From: a halophilic archaeon SHRA6
GTDB lineage: Archaea; Halobacteriota; Halobacteria; Halobacteriales; Haloferacaceae
Length of the DNA stretch: 64,000 nucleotides
Assembly: GCA_005239175.1 (NCBI GenBank)
Contig: SOPS01000001.1
Span: 62,001-126,000 of the forward strand
Direction of reading: 5' to 3'
Positions 34,799-43,255 of this stretch are shown piece after piece. Both the position numbers and the translations under genes were made by a program. The notes under the pieces were generated by a model that was given only the letters and a program-made list of their open reading frames with translations, did not search any database and was not told where the DNA came from. Position 1 is the stretch's first letter, and each line of letters begins with the position of its first letter.

Positions 34799-35452
34799 TC
34801 AGGCCTCCTGATCAGGTTCGGCTCTGATCACGTTTGGCACCGCCCCACTCGGCGCAGGCTTCGGGACCAACCGCGTATTTAGCCGGCACGCAGCGTTAGC
34901 GCTCAGTCCGTACACCTGACTGTCGTACTCGGTATGAGTCTTCACGGTAAGGCTCGTCTGCTGTCGCTTGTTGGTCTGCGATCGACTCCCACCAGCACGA
35001 CCGCCGAGCGACAACGGGCCGATCGAGAGACTCACGCCCCCGCCACCGCCGAACTTTCGCTGGGACGTTTCGAGCTTCGTCTCGAGATCGCGGCTGAAAT
35101 CCGAGCTTCGGCTGCCGCTTTGTTCTCGGGTGTACCAGCGGACCCAAAACCGGAGATCGATCTCAGTTTCGGCGAACTCATAAAACGTCGGAGTGATGCC
35201 ATACGCCAGCAGTGAAAGCGGTGCGTCGTTCGTCACCGTTTCGACGTTGGTCACGTTGCCGTCATCGTCGGTCTCCTCGATGAGACTCAAAATGACTGAG
35301 TCTGGATCAAGCTTCATATCCGCGAGTGTCTGGGCGGTCTGTGCAGAGTTGATGTCGAGGGCGGTCTGGCCGTCAGCGATCGCAAGCGCTGACTGTCTGA
35401 CCAACTCGGCGAACGGTATCTCTTTGACGATCTCGTTGACTGGGTCTGCCAT
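34799..35452 (-). CDS. Unknown protein, first gene of the PASTA operon (DUF2589-like)
   Basis: A 217-residue protein with a helical start, a beta segment (NDAPLSLLAYGITPTFYEFAETEIDLRFWV) and a Gly-rich stretch in the middle (KFGGGGGVSLSIGPLSLGGRAGGS). The pattern, with an N-terminal AIADGQTALD helix and later alternating strands, reminds me of DUF2589, which is known mainly from bacteria; this is from memory, not from a search. No catalytic residues are visible. The operon promoter should lie in the 35453-35560 gap. Confidence 0.7.
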   Translation of the reverse strand: MADPVNEIVKEIPFAELVRQSALAIADGQTALDINSAQTAQTLADMKLDPDSVILSLIEETDDDGNVTNVETVTNDAPLSLLAYGITPTFYEFAETEIDLRFWVRWYTREQSGSRSSDFSRDLETKLETSQRKFGGGGGVSLSIGPLSLGGRAGGSRSQTNKRQQTSLTVKTHTEYDSQVYGLSANAACRLNTRLVPKPAPSGAVPNVIRAEPDQEA

Positions 35453-35560
35453 GGCTGTTCTCCAGCCTCAACTCTCTACGAGTTGTTAAATGTTCTCTAG
35501 CATAGTCGTAGATATCCGTTTGGTGTCATATTGCCAAATTACAACGGATTCAAACGGAAA

Positions 35561-35578
35561 AATCGCGCTAGGGCGATT
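35561..35578 (-). terminator. Candidate terminator of the cytochrome b operon
   Basis: On the minus strand AATCGC-CCTAGC-GCGATT forms a 6-bp stem with a 6-base loop, followed by a short T run. It lies about 45 bases beyond the stop of the cytochrome b C-terminal subunit gene, where the transcript should end. Confidence 0.4.
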
Positions 35579-35622
35579 CGAAAAGAAACCCCACAACTTC
35601 AGTCGGTAAAGGAATTACTCTG

Positions 35623-36384
35623 TTACTTTGGTGGCCTGAGCCGGTAGTACCGACGATTGAGGTCGTACATGTACCCCTCACGCATGGTCTTGAGCACCGC
35701 GTACGTGATGATCCCCGAGACGATCGGCAACACGAACGCGAGGTTGAGCTGCAGCGCAAGCGACAGCGGAATCAGGTTCTGAACCGCGATCGCCGCGATG
35801 GTGATCGAGAACACGAAGCCGCCGACACCGATCGCCGCCCAGAAGGGCTGTTCGACCGGCCGTCGAGCGCTGCCTTTGTTCAGGAACGGCACGACGGCTA
35901 CCGCGCTAACGACGACCACGTTCGCGAGCACGCCGTACAGCTGATCGGAGATGATCTTGTCGCCGCCAAGGATCTCCAATCCAGGGTTCAGTGGGTTGAG
36001 CTTGAGGAGCCCGAACGACCAGTAGAGGTACCAGTCGGGTAGAATAACCTCTGGCGTCTTGCTGGGATTTGCCGGCGCACCGAGGTGTGGCGGCACCGTC
36101 GCGGCGATCAACAGAATGACGCCGCTGAAGAACATTGTAATCGCGAGGTTGCGGATGACCTCGTGAGGCCACGTCGGGAATCCGAGCACGTCGCGTTCGA
36201 CGTAGTCAGATTCGGTTCGGAGGTCTTGATCCTCCCGACGGGCCCGCTCGAAGTACTCGTAGGTGAGCCGCGAGAGCCCGGTGCTTCGCGTCTTGCGTTC
36301 CATCCAGGATGGCGTCTCGTCGTCAGGTGCGACTGCGCCCGAGCCGCCGGATTGCACGTCAGGTTTGGTTTCTTCGTCACTCAT
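35623..36384 (-). CDS. Cytochrome b C-terminal subunit (petD-like)
   Basis: A 253-residue protein with about four transmembrane helices after a soluble acidic N-terminus of about 95 residues. The quinone-site motif is PDWYLYW, in the PDWY form found in many Gram-positive and archaeal enzymes rather than PEWY. It corresponds to subunit IV of b6-type complexes. Its gene starts 6 bases after the stop of the cytochrome b gene. It probably forms the quinol-oxidising site of a bc-like complex with that protein. Confidence 0.9.
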   Translation of the reverse strand: MSDEETKPDVQSGGSGAVAPDDETPSWMERKTRSTGLSRLTYEYFERARREDQDLRTESDYVERDVLGFPTWPHEVIRNLAITMFFSGVILLIAATVPPHLGAPANPSKTPEVILPDWYLYWSFGLLKLNPLNPGLEILGGDKIISDQLYGVLANVVVVSAVAVVPFLNKGSARRPVEQPFWAAIGVGGFVFSITIAAIAVQNLIPLSLALQLNLAFVLPIVSGIITYAVLKTMREGYMYDLNRRYYRLRPPK

Positions 36385-36390
36385 GGTTGA

Positions 36391-37185
36391 TCAGTGTGGC
36401 TCCGCGATGCCCTGCATCCAGACGATGCCGACGTGGAGCGCGATGAGCGCGGTCACCACGAACGGCAACACGAACACGTGCAGGATGTACATCCGAACGA
36501 TCGTTGCTTCTCCGAGGGTAAACCCACCGAAGAGCAGCTGTGCACCCCATTCGCCGATGATCGGCACTGCAAGCGCCATCTCAACGCCGATCTGTCCGGC
36601 CCAGAAGGCAAGCTGGTTCCACGGCAGGAGGTAGCCGGTGTACCCGAACACCAGCGTCAGGCTGATGAGCACGATGCCGAGGATCCAGTTGAGTTCACGC
36701 GGCTCTTTGTACGCGCCGGTGAAGTACACGCGGATCATGTGCAAGAACACTGCCGCGGTCATGAACTGTGCAGACCAGCGGTGCAAGCTCCGGAGGTAGA
36801 ACCCGAAGTTGAGGTCCGTCGTAATCGCCACCACGGAGTTGTACGCCATGCTCGGATCGCCGGCCGTCGACGGCGTATAGTAAAACCCGAGGAGCGCGCC
36901 GGTTGCCGCCGCGATGATGTACGCGACGATCGAAAAGAATCCAAGTGAGTACAGCGGGTACCAGTACCAGAACTTGTTGTCGAGGTTGTACTGTTCGGTG
37001 TGGCTCTTCGGCATCTGGAGGTTGACCCGGTAGTACAACGTCTCCAGCACCTCGAGGTAGTCGACGATCCGGAGTCGCTGATCCAGGTAGATAAGCGACA
37101 TGAGGAACGTCTTCTCGATCGGGGTCAGATCCTTGCGCTTGAGCCACGCGTTGTGATCGAATTCGTCTTTTTTCTCTAAACTCAT
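36391..37185 (-). CDS. Cytochrome b N-terminal subunit (b6-like)
   Basis: A 264-residue membrane protein. The four haem ligands are two histidine pairs: LHRWSAQFMTAAVFLHMIR (13 residues between) and LHVFVLPFVVTALIALHVG (14 between). The 14-residue spacing in the second pair is that of cytochrome b6 rather than mitochondrial cytochrome b. The ATG at 37185 (MSLEKKDEFDHN) is chosen; the longer frame to 37275 runs into the preceding gene. It is co-oriented with petD-like, a small membrane protein and halocyanin. Confidence 0.95.
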   Translation of the reverse strand: MSLEKKDEFDHNAWLKRKDLTPIEKTFLMSLIYLDQRLRIVDYLEVLETLYYRVNLQMPKSHTEQYNLDNKFWYWYPLYSLGFFSIVAYIIAAATGALLGFYYTPSTAGDPSMAYNSVVAITTDLNFGFYLRSLHRWSAQFMTAAVFLHMIRVYFTGAYKEPRELNWILGIVLISLTLVFGYTGYLLPWNQLAFWAGQIGVEMALAVPIIGEWGAQLLFGGFTLGEATIVRMYILHVFVLPFVVTALIALHVGIVWMQGIAEPH

Positions 37186-37192
37186 CGTAAAC

Positions 37193-37582
37193 TCACCGTT
37201 TGTAGTACGGGTAAATCGCCCGTTTGACCGTGTCCCACACGTCGTCTGTGTCCACCTGCCTCCCGTCGACGTCATCTTCGCGGATGTAGAGGTCTTCCCA
37301 CTTGCGGCGGCGCTTCTTGACTATCATGACGTCTGGGAGGAACTCCTTGCGATACAGCGCGAGGATGAATCCGAGGTCCATGAAGATGATTGCCAGCACC
37401 GCCCCGAGGAAGCGATTACCGAACTCCGAAAGCCCCCAGCCGGACATAAATCCGTAGATCAACAAGAAGACAAAAACGACCTCAACCACCGTAAGGAGGA
37501 CAATTGCGATCGCTGCGGCGGTGTTCTCTCTGGCGGGTTCGTATCGGTGGATATCACCGTAGGTACTGCCTGAAGACGACAT
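37193..37582 (-). CDS. Small membrane protein of the cytochrome b cluster (DUF7318-type)
   Basis: A 129-residue protein with two transmembrane helices (AAAIAIVLLTVVEVVFVFLLIYGF and FLGAVLAIIFMDLGFILALY) and a basic cytoplasmic region. I recall it as a haloarchaeal family (DUF7318) always located between halocyanin and cytochrome b. Its start overlaps the halocyanin stop by one base. A structural or assembly role in the complex is likely but unproven. Confidence 0.85.
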   Translation of the reverse strand: MSSSGSTYGDIHRYEPARENTAAAIAIVLLTVVEVVFVFLLIYGFMSGWGLSEFGNRFLGAVLAIIFMDLGFILALYRKEFLPDVMIVKKRRRKWEDLYIREDDVDGRQVDTDDVWDTVKRAIYPYYKR

Positions 37583-38223
37583 TACTGGCCCCTCCCCGTG
37601 TTCGGCGATTCACCGTATTTGAGTACGTAGAACGTAAACACGAAACTCATTGCGATTCCGAGGAACGTGATTATACCGAGCCAGTGTTTCTGCAGCGGAA
37701 CACCGACCTCGCCGATTTCTTCGGGCCATGCGCCGCCACCTTCGCCACCGACTTCGACGGTTTCGACCTCGCCGACTGCCACGCCGCCGATCATGCCGAG
37801 GCCCTCGTGGGGCACACAGACGTACTGCGTGATCCCTTCGTGGTCTTCGGTCGCTTCGAACTCGTAGGTGTGGCCCTCCTCGTCGATTGCGTCGCCGCTG
37901 TCGAGGTCGCCCTCCGCCGGCCCTTCTTGAGCAACGACGTTGTGGGCGCCGCCCTCGCCGGTCCACTCGAAAACGATCGTCGTTCCCGGGTCGACCCAGA
38001 CACCGGTCGGATCGAACGAGAGGCCATCGCTGCCGGCGCCGACCTCGACAGTGACCTCATCGGAGCCGCGGGCGTCTTCGTAGGACCCCGTGTTTGTATC
38101 GCCAAACCAACTACCCCAGTCGGGCTCTTCCTCCTGGGCGGCGGCCGTCCCGCTCGTGGCCGTGACGGCCGTTGCGGCGGCGGCTGACCCACCAGCTGTA
38201 CGCATAAAGTCCCGCCGTTTCAT
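37582..38223 (-). CDS. Halocyanin, Tat-exported blue copper protein
   Basis: A 213-residue protein. A twin-arginine signal is clear (MKRRDFMRTAGGSAAAATAV). The cupredoxin domain has the type 1 copper ligands His (GGAHNVV), Cys and His (YVCVPHEGLG) and Met (GLGMIGG). A C-terminal membrane helix (WLGIITFLGIAMSFVFTFYVLKYG) anchors it. It should accept electrons from the cytochrome b complex, taking the place of cytochrome c. The gene heads the cluster. Confidence 0.95.
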   Translation of the reverse strand: MKRRDFMRTAGGSAAAATAVTATSGTAAAQEEEPDWGSWFGDTNTGSYEDARGSDEVTVEVGAGSDGLSFDPTGVWVDPGTTIVFEWTGEGGAHNVVAQEGPAEGDLDSGDAIDEEGHTYEFEATEDHEGITQYVCVPHEGLGMIGGVAVGEVETVEVGGEGGGAWPEEIGEVGVPLQKHWLGIITFLGIAMSFVFTFYVLKYGESPNTGRGQ

Positions 38224-38297
38224 ACAGCTATTGGTCAGAATGGGACGTGCTTAAACCCACCGACTACGGTCGATCGGAGACCATCGAGTACGGCGGT

Positions 38298-39164
38298 TCA
38301 GTCGCGTGATATCGGCTCATTTCCCTCAGCGTTGTCGGGCTCTCGGGGCGCTACCATCTCGGGACGCTCGCCACCCTCCAGCTGCACCGCACGGAGACGG
38401 TTCCGGTACTGCTCAGAGCGGAAGCGATCCGAGAGTCGCGCGTTCGCAACAGTCATGAACAAAAACAGCCCGATCGCGATGAACACGCCTGCAAGCAACA
38501 GGACGACGAGGTTGCCTCGATCGATGAATCCCGGAAGGGCCCAAGCGACAATCGCCGCGAGTCCCGCGAGGATCTGTCCGGCGGCGATAATCTGCAACAT
38601 GAGGTTCCCGAGTTCGCCGCTCTGTTCTGTGACCTCCTCAGGACTTGGTAGCTCGTAGCGCTCGGGTGGCTCCTGTGGGGTGTACTCCTCCATTGAACAG
38701 AGCGCAACCGTTGGCTTCACGTCGCGCAAGACGGTTCCCCGGCCCTCGACGCTGCCGTCGGGGTAGACTGTGGCGTAGCCCTCGTCGGAGTACGCGAGGA
38801 GCCGTGGGCCCTCCTCGTCGTTGAGTCGTTCCAGTACGGCAAACACTTCACGGGTAGCGATGCGGGATTTGAGGTCCTGTTCGACCCGATCGAGCAGTGC
38901 AATCCCGGTGATCCACGTGTCAGGATCGAACGCCACGTCCCACTCCTCAGCCGTCATCTCGGCCATGTCAGCCGGCCTGAAGTCATCGAAATCGTACTTT
39001 TCGTCGACTTGCCGGCGGAGAGCTTCGAGATCCTCGGCGGGGTCTGCCTCGGACTCGTCAGTTGCGGGTCCGTCTTCCCCGTCGGGCGTCGGCGATCGCT
39101 TTTCACCGTCACCGTCGGCGGCTGTGGACGCGTTGTCAGTCCGGTCGTCCGAGGCCTCGCTCAT
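38298..39164 (-). CDS. Membrane protein of the cytochrome b cluster (DUF7319-type)
   Basis: A 288-residue protein with an acidic disordered N-terminus (about 50 residues), a soluble alpha/beta domain (ITGIALLDRVEQDLKSRIATREVFAVLERL) and two C-terminal transmembrane helices (IAAGQILAGLAAIVAWALPGF and NLVVLLLAGVFIAIGLFLFM). I recall it as a haloarchaeal family (DUF7319) beside the cytochrome bc genes. The exact job is unknown. Confidence 0.85.
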   Translation of the reverse strand: MSEASDDRTDNASTAADGDGEKRSPTPDGEDGPATDESEADPAEDLEALRRQVDEKYDFDDFRPADMAEMTAEEWDVAFDPDTWITGIALLDRVEQDLKSRIATREVFAVLERLNDEEGPRLLAYSDEGYATVYPDGSVEGRGTVLRDVKPTVALCSMEEYTPQEPPERYELPSPEEVTEQSGELGNLMLQIIAAGQILAGLAAIVAWALPGFIDRGNLVVLLLAGVFIAIGLFLFMTVANARLSDRFRSEQYRNRLRAVQLEGGERPEMVAPREPDNAEGNEPISRD

Positions 39165-39273
39165 ACCTGCAGTTTAGGCGCTGGGGACTCCTTAGCGTGA
39201 CGGTTGTCGCTCACGGCACCCAACGCCAGCAGATTCGGATCATTTAGGACCGCGCCAACCCTACCCTCGCGTA

Positions 39274-39762
39274 ATGGTAAGCGACGCGGCGATCGCGACG
39301 ATCGTGGGGATCCTCGTGACGTGCAGCCTTCCGTTCTATCTCAAGGGCGCGTGGATTATGATCGACGCCGAAACCGTCACGTGGGGGGTGCTCATGCATC
39401 ACCTCAAGTATATTTTTGTCGGGCTCACGCTGACGACAGTGCCGATGGTCACGTGGATGATCCCACGGCTTTTCGTGCAACTCAACGGGATCAGCGCACT
39501 GCACGCGGTGTTAGGGCTGCAGGCATACGCAATGTTGTTGTTCGGTCTAACCGGAATCGTGCGGGTCTTTCAGGCCAAGCGCGAGGCCGATATGTACCAC
39601 GATCCCGATCCGGACGTGGATATCGACGAGCTTCACGAAAAGATGAGCCACTGGCGCAAGCGGATCCGGGTCGGCGTGTTCGGCTACGTAATCTTTTGGC
39701 TCCTCGCGTGGACCACGGGCGTCGTGCGCTACGGCATTCGGTATCTCACACAGTACTTCTGA
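39274..39762 (+). CDS. Membrane protein, DUF7321-type
   Basis: A 162-residue protein with four transmembrane helices and several His residues in or near membranes (VLMHHLKYIFVGL, ISALHAVLGLQAYAM). A pattern of helix-embedded His residues suggests possible haem binding, but this is not established. It is divergent from the cytochrome b cluster and probably belongs with it functionally. CATTTAGG about 27-35 bases upstream of the ATG may be the TATA box of a leaderless mRNA. Confidence 0.8.
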   Translation: MVSDAAIATIVGILVTCSLPFYLKGAWIMIDAETVTWGVLMHHLKYIFVGLTLTTVPMVTWMIPRLFVQLNGISALHAVLGLQAYAMLLFGLTGIVRVFQAKREADMYHDPDPDVDIDELHEKMSHWRKRIRVGVFGYVIFWLLAWTTGVVRYGIRYLTQYF

Positions 39763-39806
39763 GAGGCGAGCACGACGCGGTCAGGCGTGCCAGTCTCACC
39801 ACGGTT

Positions 39807-40490
39807 TCACCATGGATCGCCGCTGGCCAGGTCGACCTCGTTGTCGTCCTTCGAGGACGGACAGATGTCTTCGAGAACGCAGTCACCGCAGTCGGGGTTG
39901 ATCGCCGTACACGTCTCGCGGCCGTGGCTAATCATCAGGTGGGTGAAATCCTTCCAGTCCTCCTCGGGAACGATCGACATCAGATCGGTCTCGATCGGCC
40001 CAGGATACTGTTCAGTTGTGAGTCCAAGCCGTCGGGTGATGCGCTGGACGTGCGTGTCGACGACAATCCCCTCGACGATTGCATGGCCATGCTGGAGTAC
40101 AACGTTCGCCGTTTTACGGCCGACTCCGGCCAGTTCGGTCAGTTCGTCCATCGTGTCGGGGACCTCGCCGTCGTGTTTCTCGACGATGTCTGTGCAAGCC
40201 GATCGGATGTACTTCGCTTTGTTATTGAAGTACGTAATAGACGAGATTGCCTCCGCCAACTCGTCTTGGTCTGCGTTCGCGAACTCCTCCGCAGAGGTGT
40301 ACGTCTCGAAGAGGTCCGCAGTGACGCTGTTGACCCGCTCGTCGGTACACTGCGCCGAAAGCATGACAGCGATGAGCAGCTCAAGACGGGTTGAGAAATT
40401 CAGCGAGATTGTCGTGTCCGGATACGCGTCGTAGAGTCGATCGATGACCTCAAGCGTCTGGTCTTCACGGGGCGAAAGCGGCGTTCCCAT
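39807..40490 (-). CDS. nth: Endonuclease III (DNA glycosylase/AP lyase)
   Basis: A 227-residue HhH-GPD enzyme. The helix-hairpin-helix is ELAGVGRKTANVV with catalytic Lys126, and the catalytic Asp145 is in GIVVDTHVQRI. A four-Cys iron-sulfur motif closes the domain (CTAINPDCGDCVLEDIC, spacing 6-2-5). It removes oxidised pyrimidines and cleaves the AP site. The ATG at 40490 is used; the longer frame to 40595 is unsupported upstream sequence. Confidence 0.96.
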   Translation of the reverse strand: MGTPLSPREDQTLEVIDRLYDAYPDTTISLNFSTRLELLIAVMLSAQCTDERVNSVTADLFETYTSAEEFANADQDELAEAISSITYFNNKAKYIRSACTDIVEKHDGEVPDTMDELTELAGVGRKTANVVLQHGHAIVEGIVVDTHVQRITRRLGLTTEQYPGPIETDLMSIVPEEDWKDFTHLMISHGRETCTAINPDCGDCVLEDICPSSKDDNEVDLASGDPW

Positions 40491-40601
40491 ACCGCGTACT
40501 TTGGCCACGGAAGATTGAATGGTTCGATCCCCGAAGGAAATTCGGGCAGCTGAACAGCGGTCGGGGCAAAGGCTATGACGATCGCTGCACGTCAATTAAA
40601 C

Positions 40602-40733
40602 ATGAATATCTCGGAATTCGATCACGGCTCGTGGTACGCGATCGGGAGCGTTGCAGTCGGCTACACGCTGCTTTTAGCGATTATTTTTGTCGCGCTGTTT
40701 ATCATTCCGTACGCCGCGTTCGTCGCGTTGTAG
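40602..40733 (+). CDS. Small single-helix membrane protein, 43 aa
   Basis: ATG at 40602 opens a 43-residue frame: a polar start (MNISEFDHGSWYAIG), then one hydrophobic helix (VGYTLLLAIIFVALFIIPYA) and stop at 40733. The composition is that of a real short membrane protein and it stands alone in the gap between nth and the PAN gene. No function is known. Confidence 0.6.
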   Translation: MNISEFDHGSWYAIGSVAVGYTLLLAIIFVALFIIPYAAFVAL

Positions 40734-40803
40734 CGATAGACAGATGCGAAAACGACCGGTGTAAAAATAGCCAGCTGCTCGATCGAGTGTCTCCTCGCGC
40801 AGG

Positions 40804-42018
40804 TCAGGCGAACGCCAACGAGTCGCCGGTGTCTTCGTCTTCGATATTGACCTTCTCCCACGCGTCGATGAAGTCACCCATGTAGATCTCGGTACGGTCG
40901 TCGCGGATCGCGAACATCCCTGCCTCCGTACAGATCGCCTTGATATCCGCCCCAGAGGCGTCGTGGACGAGTTCGGCGAGTTCGGCGAAGTCGACATCTT
41001 CGGCGACGTTCATATTCCGGGTGTGGATCTGGAAGATGAGCTCGCGGCCTTCGATGTCGGGCTTTGGCACCTCGATGAGCCGATCGAACCGGCCGGGCCG
41101 GAGAATCGCCTCGTCAAGCATGTCGAAACGGTTGGTTGCGGCGATGATCCGGACCTCGCCACGATCCTCGAAGCCGTCCATCTCACTGAGCAACTGCATC
41201 ATTGTCCGCTGAACCTCAGCGTCTCCAGAGGTCTTCGAGTCGGTCCGCTTGGAGGCGATCGCGTCGATCTCGTCGATGAACAACACGGCCGGCTCGTTCT
41301 CGCGGGCGACCTCGAAGAGGTCACGGACGAGCTTTGCGCCCTCGCCAATGAACTTGTGCACGAGTTCGGAGCCAGCCATCTTGATGAACGAGGCGTCGGT
41401 CTGGTTCGCGACAGCCTTCGCGAGCATCGTCTTGCCGGTCCCCGGCGGGCCGTACAACAGGACGCCAGACGGCGGTTTGATTCCGACCTTCTCGAACATC
41501 TCCGGGTGTTTCAGCGGCATCTCAACGGTCTCTCTGACCTCCGTCATCTGGTCGTCGAGCCCGCCGATGTCATTGTACGTCACGTCTGGGGAGTGATTGA
41601 CCTGCATCACGCGGGCGCGGACATCAGTTTCGTTGTCGAGTCGCTTGACGATCGACAGTGAGTTGTTGACCGCGACGCGGGCGTCAGGCTCTAACTCTTC
41701 GCGCAGTTCGTCTGTGACCTCCGTCAGCGCTTCCTGGTTGTTGCCGTGCTGTTTGATGACCACGCCGTCGTCGGTCATCTCCTGGACTGTCGCGACAAAA
41801 AGCGGCGACTGTTTGAGCTTTTTGTTCTCGTGCGTCAGCCGCTCAAGCTTCTGTTGGTACTTGTTGTTCTCCGCGTTCGCATCAAGGAGCTTGTCGCGCA
41901 TTTCCTCGTTTTGAGACTCAAGGACTGACAGCCGCTCCTGGAGGGCGTCTATTTGTTCTTGTTGGGACATCGTCTCCTCATCGTACGGGAGATCGACCTC
42001 GTCCACCGTGTCTGTCAT
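40804..42018 (-). CDS. pan2: Proteasome-activating nucleotidase (PAN)
   Basis: A 404-residue AAA+ protein: N-terminal coiled coil (residues about 18-70), OB domain, then the ATPase with Walker A GPPGTGKT (190-197), Walker B PAVLFIDEIDAIASKR and the C-domain. It unfolds proteins for the 20S proteasome. The C-terminus is SLAFA, so the usual HbYX docking motif is present only in an F-for-Y form. Haloarchaea normally have two PAN paralogues; the symbol pan2 is a guess as to which one. Confidence 0.93.
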   Translation of the reverse strand: MTDTVDEVDLPYDEETMSQQEQIDALQERLSVLESQNEEMRDKLLDANAENNKYQQKLERLTHENKKLKQSPLFVATVQEMTDDGVVIKQHGNNQEALTEVTDELREELEPDARVAVNNSLSIVKRLDNETDVRARVMQVNHSPDVTYNDIGGLDDQMTEVRETVEMPLKHPEMFEKVGIKPPSGVLLYGPPGTGKTMLAKAVANQTDASFIKMAGSELVHKFIGEGAKLVRDLFEVARENEPAVLFIDEIDAIASKRTDSKTSGDAEVQRTMMQLLSEMDGFEDRGEVRIIAATNRFDMLDEAILRPGRFDRLIEVPKPDIEGRELIFQIHTRNMNVAEDVDFAELAELVHDASGADIKAICTEAGMFAIRDDRTEIYMGDFIDAWEKVNIEDEDTGDSLAFA

Positions 42019-42156
42019 TACGTTTTATACGGCGGAGAGAAATAAGAGGTTTCGGGTCACGGCCGCTCTTCGGTTTATCCGGTGAACTGATGATTAGTAG
42101 TAATTAAATACGATAGCAACTATTATTACACAGCATCCTATTAGTGTCTATACGAA

Positions 42157-42417
42157 ATGAGTGCCACCAAGACCGTAGCAGCCGAAGAGGCAAGCGATCG
42201 GTGGGAATCCGTCCGTGAGTTGCCACCAAGTGCGAAGCTCGTCGCGAAGGTATTGGACTACAACGACACGCTGACCCAGAGTCAGTTAGCCGAAGAAACC
42301 CTGCTTCCGGCGCGGACAGTTCGGTATGCGCTGACCCGTCTTGAAGAAGAGAACGTGGTCAAGTCGCGATTCTCGTTTTCTGACGCGCGCAAGCGACTCT
42401 ACACGCTCTCGATCTGA
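42157..42417 (+). CDS. Small winged-helix transcriptional regulator
   Basis: An 86-residue protein that is little more than one winged helix: SAKLVAKVLDYNDTLTQSQLAEETLLPARTVRYALTRLEEENVVKSRFSFSDARKRLYTLSI. The helix-turn-helix is at TQSQLAEETLLPARTVRYAL and the wing at FSFSDARKRLY. It belongs to the MarR/TrmB-like group of haloarchaeal small regulators. It is divergent from PAN across an AT-rich gap containing an AATTAAATA element. Confidence 0.85.
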   Translation: MSATKTVAAEEASDRWESVRELPPSAKLVAKVLDYNDTLTQSQLAEETLLPARTVRYALTRLEEENVVKSRFSFSDARKRLYTLSI

Positions 42418-42459
42418 GGGACACGAGAGACAGATCACACACGCGCTCAATCCGAGAGA

Positions 42460-42545
42460 CCACCCTGCAGGCGTTCTATCATAGGAAGCCACCCTACAGG
42501 CGTTCTCTCTGGGAGGCCACCCTGCACGTGGGAGTCAGCCTGCGC
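42460..42545. repeat. Three imperfect 28-29 bp tandem repeats
   Basis: CCACCCTGCAGGCGTTCT recurs at 42460, 42489 (one change) and 42517 (diverged after CCACCCTGCA), a period of 28-29 bases. The repeats lie between the winged-helix gene and the next small gene, outside coding sequence. Confidence 0.65.
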
Positions 42546-42644
42546 GCGCTCAATCGCCCACGCTCCGGCTGACCGCACCCGCCCCGGAAGTCAATCAGAG
42601 TGTTCAACGCCCAGACTTTTGACCGATCAGGCAGCAAACAGCGT

Positions 42645-42884
42645 ATGCGATCGATCGAGTCCGTTCTCAACGCGCTGCAAACCAAGATGGCGACTGCTGT
42701 TGCCCCGTACGAAACCATCATCCGCGAGGCAGATCGTCTTGCCGATCGAACGACAACCGCGCCGAACGAGGCGTTTCTCGATCGGCTTGGGAAGGCGATC
42801 GACACCGCGGATGCAGCGGGCAGAGATGACCTCGCAGAACACGGGCGGGACTTGTTCGAAGAACTTCGATCGCGATCGCGCTAA
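42645..42884 (+). CDS. Small conserved hypothetical protein, 79 aa
   Basis: A 79-residue helical protein (MRSIESVLNALQTKMATAVAPYETIIREADRLADRTTTAP). The longer frame from 42600 adds 15 residues with no sign of conservation; the ATG at 42645 is preferred. No motif or family is recognised. The coding bias (NNC/NNG ends) supports a real gene. Confidence 0.6.
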   Translation: MRSIESVLNALQTKMATAVAPYETIIREADRLADRTTTAPNEAFLDRLGKAIDTADAAGRDDLAEHGRDLFEELRSRSR

Positions 42885-42929
42885 TCGGCAGAAGTACGCT
42901 TTGGGATCAGCCGGCGAGATGTAGTAACG

Positions 42930-42995
42930 TTTGGCTCTGATGAAATCCTTCGAATCTAACAAAAGTGTGTGCTGAATACAGCGCCCGTATCGGTC
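42930..42995 (+). repeat. Dispersed repeat family, copy 3, in a 371-bp gene-free stretch
   Basis: TTGGCTCTGATGAAATCCTT and, after about 22 bases, GTGCTGAATACAGCGC match the copies at 18092, 18812 and 47283. It lies in the gene-free stretch 42885-43255. The rest of that stretch has no supported gene; open frames crossing it have no recognisable similarity. Confidence 0.6.
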
Positions 42996-43255
42996 GCTTC
43001 CGAGCGACGTTTCGTGAGAAGTTGAGCAGTGGGTACAGAAAACCGTTGCAGCACTGACGGCCTACGAGTTACGTACGATCCACTCCGGCAGCTGGTGTCG
43101 GACCCGGGCTCGCCGTTCTCGACGAACCCCGTCGACAAAGAAGTCGCCACACTCCGTGGAGGACCACGTGCGGCCACGTGGGCTCTCTACAGACCTGATC
43201 GTGAAGTCAGATTACCTCTTTGCGAGCGCGGGCGGACTCTCGCCGAATTATGGAA

